This document shows, piece by piece, positions 54,395-64,000 of a stretch of 64,000 nt of DNA. Where the stretch lies: contig NC_041782.1 in NCBI RefSeq assembly GCF_900090045.1, positions 1,299,001 to 1,363,000 of the forward strand, read 5' to 3'. Position numbers and translations under genes: made by a program. Numbering within the stretch: the stretch's first letter is position 1; each line of letters starts with the position of its first letter. Origin of the DNA: Plasmodium malariae. Its lineage: Eukaryota > Apicomplexa > Aconoidasida > Haemosporida > Plasmodiidae. The notes beneath the pieces are model-generated. The model worked only from the letters and a program-made list of their open reading frames with translations. It ran no database searches and was not told the origin of the DNA.

Positions 54395-56127
54395 ATGGAA
54401 GGATTTAGAACAGCTGTTTTATTTATTATTATATATCTGTCTTTTTATTTGGCCCATTCAAAAATTGGTATGATCAAAATATATTGGTGGATATCGTGTG
54501 GGCTAATTTTAGTTAAATATCTCCCAGTACTATGTTATATATTTGTTCTCATCGTACTTATGCATACATATATATATATATATATATATGTAGATAAACT
54601 CTTGTGGGTGGATCATTTGCGAACTCTGTACATTTGATACTTTGATGCTGTAAATTTTATACTGCTCTTATCTAAACTTATTTTGTGTTATAATTTCATC
54701 CCCATTTTTTTTCCTTTTAGACAATTTTGATGATATTATAATTGTTGAAGAGCCAGATGAATCAACAAATGGAGATGTGAACTCAGCAAAAAATTCGGAG
54801 GGTAAAAAGAGGAAAAAGAAAAAGGATAAAGAAAAAATAAAGAAAAAAGAAAAGAAACAGTCGAAATGCCTTCCATTATTTACTATACTGCCAACTGCAG
54901 AAACAACTAAAATAATTAGATATAAACGTATATATATATATATGAATATGTATATATGTACCCATAGGAAGCTCTTAAAAATCAATGGGCTATAAAATAA
55001 AGACATTTGTTTACACCTTCCTTATCCGTGTGCCTCACTTTTTTTTTTTTTTTTTTTTATTTTCATTTCTAACATGTGCAGCTAAAAACGAAGGTAGTAA
55101 CCGGAACGAGGTGCATGGAAGTATATTGTACTCATGGGTAGGAGAAAATGAAAAATTGTTTTACTTAAAAATAGTATTATTTATATGTGTATTAATTGTA
55201 ACCATTGTTAATGGTTTGATAGGGAAGAAAACGAATAGAATGATTGCTCTCTATTGGTTAAGGTCATGTAAAGATATATTTTTAGAACAATTTGCAAAGT
55301 TAGGTAATGATAAATCCTTTTTATTAGAAAAATCTTATGATAATTATGATTTTTATTGTACTGGTAGAAAGAATTGTAATTATTATTTTGTTAACTTAAA
55401 TTTATGTAAAAGGCAATGTTTATGGAGGTACTATATTTTAAATTATATAATCAAACAAAATGATACTATGAATATTGCTATCAATTTTGAAAAATTGGAT
55501 AAAAATATTTTATGTGTTTATAAAAAACATCAGAAAAAAAATATTGAATATCGTTTCCCGAACTTAAATAAATACACAAAATTTTTGAGCAAAAAAGAGA
55601 TAAAACAAGTGTATGAAATTAAAGGTGATTCATCTGAAATTGTTGATTTAGTTTTAAGTGGTAAAATATTAAATTTCTTAAATACTTACGATAAATATAT
55701 AAATTATTTATGTATTACTGATATTCCATTATTTGATTGTGAAGATAAAACGAATGAAAAAAAAGACGAAAATGTTAAAGTTGAAAAGCATAAATTTTGT
55801 TTTTTAAATTTTGTTATTCCAAAACATGTGGAGGATTTACGTTTATTAATCAATTTTTCTATTTACATGATCGATGCATGTTACTGCATTGAGTTATCGG
55901 AAAGGGTTAGAGATCATGTTAAAAAAATAAGAAGTATTGTTGAAAAGGAGGATATACGAAAGAAACAAGAATTAAGAGAATTACAAGAAAAAAAAAAGGC
56001 AAAAAAAATACAAGAAGAAAAGGAAAGAATTGACAAAATGTCCGCCGACCAACAAAGGAAGTATGAGGAAAAGAAACAAAAAAAAAGTTTGAAAAAAATG
56101 AAGAAAATTAAAATTTTAAAAATGTGA
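54395..56127 (+). CDS. CCDC47: CCDC47-like ER membrane protein of the PAT complex (3 exons, 399 aa)
   Basis: Exons are 54395-54467, 54721-54801 and 55082-56127; both junctions keep phase (G|AC, G|CT). Exon 1 is a signal peptide (MEGFRTAVLFIIIYLSFYLA) and exon 2 an acidic luminal segment (NFDDIIIVEEPDES). One membrane helix lies at about 80-98, followed by GKKTNRMIALYWL. A cytosolic domain follows, then FVIPKHVEDLRLLINFSIYM, and a Lys/Glu coiled coil ends in KKMKKIKILKM. That order (signal, acidic lumen, one helix, domain, basic coiled coil ending KMKQIKVKAM in the human protein) is CCDC47 (calumin), a chaperone with Asterix in multipass membrane-protein insertion at the ER. The human luminal part is longer. 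The coiled-coil end alone could occur in other proteins, but the full layout makes the call. Confidence 0.92.
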
Positions 56128-56206
56128 TCATTTGTTTTAATTTCGCACCCCTCGCTTTGTAATTTTTTACGTATTCATGTCGGACTGTATTCATATTTCT
56201 GTAACT

Positions 56207-56390
56207 CCATTTTGCATCCCTATTTTGTAGCTCTATTTTGTAGCCCTATTTTGTATCCCTATTTTGTATCCCTATTTTGTAGCTCTATTTTGTAGCCCTA
56301 TTTTGTAGCCCTATTTTGTAGCCCTATTTTGTAGCCCTATTTTGTAGTTCTATTTTGTAGCTCTATTTTGTAGCTCCATTTTGTAACCCT
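56207..56390. repeat. 13-bp minisatellite (TTTTGTAGCCCTA)
   Basis: About 13-14 copies of TTTTGTAGCCCTA, TTTTGTATCCCTA or TTTTGTAGCTCTA starting about 80 bp after the stop of the CCDC47-like gene, so probably in its 3' UTR. The unit is not the Plasmodium telomere repeat. Confidence 0.92.
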
Positions 56391-56764
56391 TTTTTTTTAC
56401 CTACCCTATTTTGCTTGTGGTACCGCACAGAAGCGGGTACACATAATCCTATATACAAAGACGTGCATACACAATTGTGCATACGCAAATGTGGGCACGT
56501 AATAAACATGTGTATATTAGCATATTTACTTCTCTTCAAATTGTCTTTTATTCTTAACATCCCTCTTTTTAATAATTAATATTTCCTCCTTTTGTTTTTA
56601 TAAAAACTTTTTGAATTTTTTTTTTTATCTAATTTATATGCGTAAAAGGAGATGTAACTACATGCGCGATTGATGTATTTTACGGTTGTGTGGTGCGTAT
56701 ATTCATGCAATTTCGTTATATTGTTATTTCATTGTTTTGTTGTTTCGTTGTTTTGTAATATTAT

Positions 56765-56870
56765 TTTTTTTATTATATTATTTTTTATTACATTATTTTT
56801 TATTACATTATTTTTTATTACCTTATTTTTTATTACATTATTTTTTTTTACTTTATTTTTTTTTATTGTT
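56765..56870. repeat. 15-bp T-rich repeat (TTATTTTTTATTACA)
   Basis: About seven copies of a 15-bp T-rich unit, degenerating to plain T runs at the right end. Confidence 0.85.
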
Positions 56871-56953
56871 TTTTTTTCTTTTTGATATATTGCACATGAT
56901 AAATACTAAAAAAAATTAATTCCTTAATTTATAATAAGATAAAATATAAGAAA

Positions 56954-56991
<38 letters not shown>

Positions 56992-57117
56992 TTAAAAAAA
57001 AAGGTAATTTTAAAAACATGATTTATGTGTCCACTTAATTTGGCCTTGAGCATTTTCGTCAACGCAGAATAACTATATATGTATGCACTGTCAATTTGAG
57101 GTTATATATTACAAAAA

Positions 57118-58956
57118 TTATGTGTTTCGGAGGTAAGACTCATCAACATATTTTATAATGTCGATGAAAGACTCGTCCAGTGAGCTCCTCCCTATCAAAA
57201 ACCCATCCACAAAGGTGTTGTCAAGGAAATTCTAAAAGAGGACAAATATGAAGCTGTGGTATCGTATATATAATAAAGCGAAGTAACGATGGGACACACA
57301 CATACAAAAGGGATAAAAAAAAAAAAATAATAAAATAAAATAAAAATATTTGTTGTACTTCACTTATGAAAGAATACCTTCATATTGTATTTTGTTATGG
57401 ATCCACCGTAAACTATCTGCATTTCCTCGCTTATTTGTGCGTTTACCTCTTCAGCAATGTTTTTCTTTATATCTTGGAAAAGTGGACAGAAAAAACAAAT
57501 TACGTAAAATGAAACGAAATAGAGTAAAATAAAATAACATAGTTGAATAAATGGACAAGGAGCGATGTAGCGAAATGGAGAAATAATAAATGGGGGTATG
57601 ATTACACATATGAGTTCGCATGTCACTGCATATTGTTATAACTTTTTTTATGTAACACATTTTCCCTCTAATCAATAAATTTGTTCATCTTATTAATCAT
57701 TTTTCATAATTTAAGCATACCCCAATAACAATTATTTATTACGTCAGATGATACAGGATTACCCGTTCCTACAGCGCAGCTGGGCTCCAAGGCGATGATT
57801 ATATTTTTCATTTCGTCCTTTGAAATTTTCTTTTTGATAAACTTGAAAAGGGGTATATGCAAAAAAATTAAGTGAGCATGTGGACAAAGGAGTAAACAAA
57901 AAATTCAACAAATACCGTATTCGTTTTGTGAATATACATACATCTTATGTGTACTCGTGTACATATACTCGTGAACGCGGACAGGTAAACAATTATGCTT
58001 ATAAATATAAATATATATAAATATAAATATATATAAATATAAATATATATAAATATAAATATATATAAATATAAATATATATAAATATAAATATATATAA
58101 ATATAAACATAAATATAAATATAAATATAAACATAAATATAAATATATACATATAAGCGGGCATGTATACATGCATATGCGTATTTTTTTTCCCCTTTTA
58201 ATGGGGCCTTACGGACAAAAGCTTCTTTATTTGCACGGAGTGGAAGCCAAACTTTTCATTTATGTAATCTTCACCAACACACAAAATCACTTTCAATTTT
58301 GAATTAATCGCATTGTATACTTTTAATACTGTTTGCTCAAGGGTCTCTCCGTTGTTTCCAAATCCTCTCTTTCTTTCACTGTGTCCTATTATAGTGTACC
58401 TACTTCCAAATTCATGTATTAATGTAGCTGTTGTTTCACCTGTATAAGCACCTAAACCGTTTACTAAACTTACGTCTTGTGAACATGTATATATTTTTGA
58501 ATTGTTTTCCTTAATCTTTTCAAGTAGGTAAGGAATAAATAATAAATTAAGAGATAAAATTAAATCTATTCTATTGGAATATTTAATTTTTGTTAAAATA
58601 TCAATTAATCTATAAGCTTGTTCTTTTAACAGATAACATTTCCAGTTACCTATAATAATTTTTTTTTTATTTTTTTTTTTTTCTCTCTCACTATTAATAT
58701 TATTATTAATATATGATACATATATTTTACTTAACTGTTTGTGGAAATTATTTTTTAAATTTATGTTATTTAATTTGTTGTATGCATTTTGTGTAGTATA
58801 TTTTCTCTTTTTTAATAATAGCCTTGATGAAATAAAAAAAAAAAATTTCTTTCTTATATCAAGTGTGACAGGTAAATCCTTTCGTGAAGAATAATTAAAT
58901 TTAATGAATTTCAAATTTAGCAAATACACACATAACAAAGCAAGTATTTTTGCCAT
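57118..58956 (-). CDS. TPI: Triosephosphate isomerase, apicoplast-type (4 exons, 357 aa)
   Basis: Exons are 58213-58956, 57721-57841, 57378-57472 and 57118-57231, all joined in phase. It interconverts dihydroxyacetone phosphate and glyceraldehyde-3-phosphate. The TIM-barrel catalytic set is present: Asn104 and Lys106 in IIIGNWKCY, His192 in IIGHSERKRGFG, and Glu267 in ALEPSCAVGTG. VYGGSI and FVDGFLIGRSSL close the phosphate site. The first about 95 residues precede the barrel; they begin with a hydrophobic helix (MAKILALLCVYLLNLKF) and continue Lys/Asn-rich, the bipartite signal plus transit leader of apicoplast proteins. Loop 6 reads EPSCAVGTG instead of the usual EPVWAIGTG, so the conserved Trp is lost. 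Length fits my memory of the P. falciparum apicoplast enzyme. The cytosolic TPI is a separate gene not in this window. Confidence 0.95.
57995..58150. repeat. 18-bp A+T repeat (ATAAATATAAATATATAT) in TPI intron
   Basis: About eight copies of an 18-bp A+T-only unit inside the 57842-58212 intron of the TPI gene, ending in ATAAAC-containing variants. Confidence 0.88.
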
Positions 58957-60878
58957 TTTAAAAGGAAGGAGAAAGATGTGTTAGTTAATGGTAAAGGACC
59001 GGGGTGGCGGGCATTTTGTGTGCTTATCTGTAGGAAGCATATATGCATTTAAGTATGCACGTATGCAATAATGTACGTAGGTATGTATGCATTCATATAT
59101 ATACATGTATACGTATTAGAACCGCGGAAGACCAAAACAAAGCATTTTTCTTGTTATACGCGAAGCGTAAAACATTATGTTTGCAGGATAGTAAAATCAA
59201 ATGATATGTAAAAACGATTTAAAAAAAAAAAAAAAATGGCTCGAAAATATATGCACAAAAGTAATGCCAAATATCTACAAAGAGGTTCGCAAAAGGCATC
59301 TCAAAAATATGTGCAAAAATGGGGTACAAAAAAAGTAGGTGGTGGATGTATATTCAAAGTGTCTCCTATAATTAACGACTTACACTAGATTGTATCATTT
59401 TTACATTAGCTGGGTGAAATAATTTTTTTTATTTTTTATAAAAAAACTTAACTCAGATATAACTCAACACAATCTAATAAAAACAAGTTAAATAATTATT
59501 TGTTCAATTTATTTTATGTATGCCATCTCATAGTGAAGGAGAAAAGCACACATACGTGCGTATATACATACGTACATGTGTACATATATGCTTACATGTG
59601 TACATATATGCTTACATGTGTACATATATGCTTACATGCGTACATATGTGCTTACATACTCGATTACATACCGCATACACGATTACATACCAGTAGCTTC
59701 ATACATATATGCATATCTCATTACATACATACACAGAATAATTAAAAGCTATCGAAACGGCTATGTTCATGTAGCATAAATACCTTAAGTAGGAACACTA
59801 ATGCGTTTTAAGTAATATATACTAGGTATAACTAAAACGTAAATATATTTTCAAAATGTATACAAAATGTACGTACTACTTACATTTATTATTCTATGTA
59901 CAATTATAAATTATACTATTTAATATAGCATAATATAATATGTAAATTTTTTTTAACAAAAATTATTACAAGTATAAAAATAAAAATGATTTATAAGGAG
60001 AATTTTGCTAGGTGTATTGCAATATTATATGAGGTTGTTATATTACTTTTGTTTTTCTATAGTTCTTTAAATGTTCACAAAGGGGAAAGTATAGTTAGTT
60101 TTTCATATTTTTATGAAAGATCCATATAAAAATGTACTCAAAAATAGCACAAGTTTTAGGATTTACCTAGGCACAACAAAGTGGGAAGGCCCTATCCTTT
60201 TAGGTTACATGGATGTATGAGTGCATATATGTGTGCGGTTATGTATGTATGTATGCACATGCATTTATATTTATGTGTGCTCAGGTACTCATTTGAATAT
60301 ATATGGACATGACGCAATTCTTCACGCGCTTATGTTCAAAACAACATGATGTTCATGATTTTACGCAATTTTTAATGGTCTTATAAAGGCAGAACAATGT
60401 ACACACAGTAAATGTTTTTATGAAATTCTATTTTCACAAATTAAAATTCGAATTAAAGTTTTAAGAAAAAAAAAAAAAAAAAAAAAAAAAGACACTTTTT
60501 CTGTACATTTTATATTCTTATTTTTTTGTATTCTCTAACACTTGACAAACCAAGCATGGCGTTCCTCTGTTATAGTAAAAAAAATTATATATGTTTCTGG
60601 CCATTTCTTCTTACATAAAACTCCTATTTTTTTTCAAACTTTTCACCTAAGGATAGGAATAGAACATATTAATGTTCCTCATCTTTTTCGTATTTGTATA
60701 TATTACTGCTTTATATTTTTGCAATTTTACGCATTTTGCTACAGCTCAGCTGGGTATTTTCTTTTTTTTTATTTACTAGAGTGCTAATGCTTGCAATGTA
60801 ACTATATACACAAATAAAATAAAATAAAATAAAACATCTTGTACGTAACAACTCTTTTTTTTTTCTTTTATTTTTACA

Positions 60879-60916
<38 letters not shown>

Positions 60917-61391
60917 CACGTAAATAAATAAGAAACATAAGAATAACAAATATATTCATACGTTAATTACGCAAGTGTATTTTTTAAAGAAAAGAAATAA
61001 AATAAATAAGCAGTCTTTAATGGTAAAAATTAAAAATACTGAACGAATGAATGTGTGAAGTGGACGTGACAAAAAAAAGAAAATATGTAAACGGATTACT
61101 AAAAAATCTATTTAATTTATTTATATAATAAGGGGGGGGGGGAAAAACAAAAAAAAAAAAACTCATAAATGATGATATTTTATTAATGTTATAAAATGTG
61201 TGTGCACATCTTATTCAATTTCTTCATAGTGTGTTAATTAAATTATAAAATGAGTATTTGTTTCATTCTTTTTTACTTTCGTGAGGCTCCTTTTTATTCG
61301 TTTTTTATTCTTTTCGTTATTTATTTATATATTTATATATATATTTATTAAATAATTCGTTCATTCATTTATTCATTCATTCATATTACTT
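58957..61391. other. Intergenic, TPI promoter side to next gene's 3' end
   Basis: This holds a 20-bp array at 59571-59650, A runs near 60465-60490 and 60884-60915, and ATTT/ATTC tetranucleotide runs near 61318-61385. A plus-strand stretch at 60542-60787 stays open with reasonable codons but has no ATG, so it is not called. Confidence 0.55.
59571..59650. repeat. 20-bp repeat (CATGTGTACATATATGCTTA)
   Basis: Three to four copies of CATGTGTACATATATGCTTA with a degenerate last copy. Confidence 0.88.
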
Positions 61392-61754
61392 TCATAGTTC
61401 GAACTCTCTGGTAAGTTTCTCGTTGCATTCTTTGCATTTTATGGTAATTGTTGCACAGAATTTATTATGTTCATGCTTTAAAATGTCTGTATTTACTGCT
61501 TTATTTATTATTTTTTTTTTTTCATGGGGCCTAATTTTATCATTTAACGATGTGAAAATTTCAAAATGATAATCAGTCATAGTAGGATCAACTGTACTGC
61601 GTTTATTTGAGTCATAAAAACTTTGAGTAGGTATTTCACTTTTTAATGAAGATCTTCTACTCCTTCTATATTCTTTCCTTGCATTTATTTCTTTGTCATT
61701 CATGTAGTTACTCTTGTATAGTTTAGTTAAGCTATCCCCATTATGATAATCCAT
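61392..61754 (-). CDS. Basic protein of unknown function (120 aa)
   Basis: The frame is taken from ATG 61754-61752 (MDYHNGDSLTKLYKSNYMND) to TGA 61394-61392. The frame is open for eight further codons upstream, but these have no ATG. The first half is rich in Arg, Ser and Lys (KEYRRSRRSSLKSEIP); the second half has balanced composition (DYHFEIFTSLNDKIRPHEKK) and ends with a Cys-x2-Cys pair (IKCKECNEKL). No signal peptide or membrane helix. Codon use is coding-like and clearly different from the ATTC/ATTT runs after the stop. No family is recognised; a possible phosphoprotein or cytoskeletal component is only a guess from composition. Further exons upstream are possible. Confidence 0.72.
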   Translation of the reverse strand: MDYHNGDSLTKLYKSNYMNDKEINARKEYRRSRRSSLKSEIPTQSFYDSNKRSTVDPTMTDYHFEIFTSLNDKIRPHEKKKIINKAVNTDILKHEHNKFCATITIKCKECNEKLTREFEL

Positions 61755-61868
61755 CTTAAACCTCCAGTCACTAGCCACTACTTAGTAGTTACTTTGTACT
61801 AGTTACAATTAGTTAATTAGTGACTGTTGTTTATTTAGTAGTTTTTTTGTATTTACTGTTGTGTATTA

Positions 61869-62064
61869 TTAAATGTTAATTATTATTAAATGTTAATCAT
61901 TAAATGTTAATCATTAAATGTTAATCATTAAATGTTAATCATTAAATGTTAATCATTAAATGTTAATCATTAAATGTTAATCATTAAATGTTAATCATTA
62001 AATGTTAATCATTAAATGTTAATCATTAAATGTTAATCATTAAATGTTAATCATTAAATGTTAA
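61869..62064. repeat. 14-bp minisatellite (GTTAATCATTAAAT)
   Basis: About 13-14 near-perfect copies of GTTAATCATTAAAT. It is one of the most uniform arrays in the window and lies about 115 bp upstream of the start codon of the gene at 61392. Confidence 0.94.
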
Positions 62065-62102
62065 TTAATAAATTTTAATTGTTAAATTTTAATTGTTAAA
62101 TT

Positions 62103-62203
62103 TTATCTATTAATTTATATCTAATAATTTATATCTATTAATTTATATCTATTAATTTATATCTATTAATTTATATCTATTAATTTATATCTATTAATTT
62201 TTA
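62103..62203. repeat. 14-bp minisatellite (TTAATTTATATCTA)
   Basis: About seven copies of TTAATTTATATCTA, immediately beyond the GTTAATCATTAAAT array and with the same 14-bp period. Confidence 0.92.
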
Positions 62204-63570
62204 ATTTTTTTTCTCCCCCACTGATTTTTAAATAAAAGCGGGTAAAACCGACATAAACGTGTATCCGTGCGTACGAAGAATGGGCTTTAGTAAAAGTGTA
62301 CTGGAACTTATTTGAAGCCTTATTCTTTACAACACTCTCCTGCAGCGTTGTTGTGTGTGTATGTATACATAATTATGTATATATATATGTATACCTATGC
62401 ATACACATTTACACTCATATATAATATATATACACAGATTTGCTTTTTTGTTCTTTTCACATTTCTATTTCGACCAAGACAATAGCTTATTTCTAAATTC
62501 GTTTCGTTGCAATTTTGCACGAAAACAAAAAAAAAAAAAAATTAAGAAAAATTTCACGCATACGTGTGTTTATATACATACGCATATATTTATATGAACA
62601 TGCATATAGGCGTACATGGCAAAATGAATAAATCTTATGCACAATGGGAAACATATATCCACTGGTAACGGCTAGGTTGTTAAAAAAAAAAAAAAATCGT
62701 CAAAAAAAGAAAAATGAGCTCCTTAGATATGTTCCTTCGATTTTATACGTAATTGTACGAAGAGTTTCCTAGGTTAACATCTAATGTTGTTGCATGTAAA
62801 TGTACATATATACATATATATATATATATATATATTTAAGTGTGTGTGCGTGTGCACGTGTTATTATATACATACAGTTTGCTATACACTCTTATATTTG
62901 CCATTATACTGAAACCTCCAGGCATAAATAAATAATAAAATTTTTTAATTTGCCTATTATTCAATTTTTTTTTTAAGGCACTGAAATGTTTTTCTATAAA
63001 AAAATAAACATTGGTACAGGTGTAACAAAAAAAAAATAAAAAAGAATATGCGTTTGTGTAACCTTCAAAATGATTAAGTTGTCAAAGCAAAAAACGCTTT
63101 ATAATTATTTGAATTATACAAACGGCAACGATATTTTTGTAAAAAAAAAAAAAAAAAAAAAAAAAGCTTAAACTTATTTCTTTAAAATTTAATTATACAA
63201 CTTATATGAAAACCTTGCAAAGGGACCTGCAAGTTACCAGTCCTCTTGTTAACAAAACAGTGTTATCCTCCAAATATGAACATTTTAAAGTATGTTAACA
63301 TTTCCATGTAAAATCGAGGAGCTATATTTTTATTACCTGGAAAAAGTTATATTTAATTTTTTTTTCTCTTTTTAGTTTTCACTTTGCAATATTATATATG
63401 TACCCTTTCTTAGTTGTCCCTCTTATATATAGTTTTATATTTTTCTATTTAAGGGTTTTTCTTTTTTGAAATTAAAAAAAAAACAATTAAAAAAATTAAG
63501 CGGCAAAACAAAATAGTCTCATGTGAGATAATATACGAGCAAAATATAGCTTACATAAGGTTAAAAAAAA

Positions 63571-63642
63571 ATGCGCTCCTTCGCCTCTTTTTATTCTCCT
63601 TATATGAAGGATGCACCTTTAAGAACGATTAATCCATTATGG
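63571..63642 (+). CDS. Possible first exon of a gene leaving the window
   Basis: ATG 63571 after an A-rich leader opens 24 codons with non-repetitive content (MRSFASFYSPYMKDAPLRTI, then NPLW). A GTATTA that could be a splice donor follows at 63643. Beyond it the frame dissolves into an A run and microsatellite, so the rest, if real, lies downstream of the window edge or was not seen. No family is recognised. Confidence 0.3.
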
Positions 63643-63734
63643 GTATTAATGAGGAATCTAAAAAAAAAAAAAAAAAAAAATCTTATTTTTGTCGTTTTTT
63701 CTAAAAATAACATACATGTGTATATGTATACAGT

Positions 63735-63905
63735 AATGAATATCTATACAGTGTTGTATACCTATACAGATATGTATATCTATGCAATTACGTATATCTA
63801 TGTAGTTACGTATATCTATGTAGTTACGTATATCTATGTAGTTACGTATATCTATGCAGTTTAGTACATATCTGTACAGTTTAGTATATATCTGTACAGT
63901 TATGT
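63735..63905. repeat. 18-bp minisatellite (ACGTATATCTATGTAGTT)
   Basis: About nine copies of an 18-bp unit; the central four read ACGTATATCTATGTAGTT and the outer ones carry CTGTACAGTT or CTATACAGT. Confidence 0.9.
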
Positions 63906-64000
63906 ATATGTACATAGAGATGACCTGTACAATTAACCAAGCAAAAGTTTTATATATGAATAAAGAAACTTCGAATATTTAAGCTTGTGCATCCCCCTTA

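Larger units (their letters stand above)
56128..57117. other. Convergent intergenic, CCDC47-like and TPI genes
   Basis: This contains the 13-bp array at 56207-56390, a 15-bp array at 56765-56870 and a run of A followed by AAAAG units near 56951-56990. No coding signal. Confidence 0.6.
61755..64000. other. Right-hand intergenic region, arrays and a possible exon
   Basis: Two 14-bp arrays lie at 61869-62064 and 62103-62203, probably in the promoter of the gene at 61392. There are (TA)n runs near 62803-62835, A runs near 62686-62696 and 63140-63164, the exon candidate at 63571-63642 and an 18-bp array at 63735-63905. Nothing else is supported. Confidence 0.55.

Noticed and set aside
56207..56390. 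Interstitial telomere repeat (unit contains TAGCCCT)
   Set aside because: Plasmodium telomeres are GGGTTYA heptamers. This unit is 13 bp with TTTTGTA and varies at the CCC, so it is an ordinary minisatellite.
60542..60787. Open plus-strand frame with reasonable codon mix
   Set aside because: It has no ATG, begins after a T-rich spacer, and I found no exon to supply a start.

Overview
The window is nuclear DNA of a malaria parasite (genus Plasmodium). The evidence is extreme A+T richness with long poly(A)/poly(T) and (TA)n runs, small genes split by short T-rich introns with GT..AG ends, proteins swollen by Asn/Lys-rich inserts, and an apicoplast-type triosephosphate isomerase. From memory only, the gene order (SEC22, PP1 inhibitor-2, two unknown genes, ABCI3, EF-1, RRM protein, kinesin-8X, E2, EEP nuclease, RBX1, P4-ATPase, CCDC47-like, apicoplast TPI) matches one block of P. 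falciparum chromosome 3, read from about PF3D7_0320100 down to 0318700. The proteins and non-coding DNA look unlike P. falciparum in detail. P. malariae or P. ovale type is my guess, and the species cannot be fixed by eye.

Layout. 1-55: first exon of SEC22 (-), cut by the window edge. 2321-3701: four-exon PP1 inhibitor-2 (-). 7723-8589 and 10561-11919: two single-exon genes of unknown function (+), with a possible small two-exon gene between them. 12382-22701: a 3039-residue ABCA-like transporter, ABCI3 (-). 24655-25604: EF-1 beta/delta exchange factor (-). 26926-28697: RBMX2/Ist3-type spliceosomal RRM protein (-). 30934-35721: kinesin-8X (-). 36106-38449: exon-like pieces of one or more unassigned small genes (+). 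38931-39596: RAD6-like E2 (-). 40780-43551: PDE12-like exonuclease/endonuclease/phosphatase protein (+). 44002-44187: possible small membrane protein (+). 45251-45574: RBX1 (+). 46651-52110: P4-type flippase (-). 54395-56127: CCDC47-like ER protein (+). 57118-58956: apicoplast TPI (-). 61392-61754: unknown protein (-). 63571 onward: possible first exon of a gene running off the right edge (+).

The genes do not form an operon or pathway. They are core eukaryotic functions: vesicle traffic, ubiquitin transfer (E2 plus RBX1), splicing, translation, mitosis, lipid flipping and ER membrane-protein insertion. Six genes needed exon joining. In each, the reading phase is kept across every junction, which is the main support for those models.

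Between and inside the genes lie many short tandem arrays with units of 7-24 bp, each with its own unit sequence. At least three arrays sit inside introns (I2, ABCI3, RRM gene). I found no tRNA, rRNA, CRISPR, transposon or prophage, and no clearly novel multi-gene system. The most interesting points are the asymmetric ATP sites of ABCI3, the histidine-rich hexapeptide tail of the RRM protein, the altered loop 6 of TPI, the secretory leader on the PDE12-like protein, and several exon-like fragments that could be unannotated small genes.
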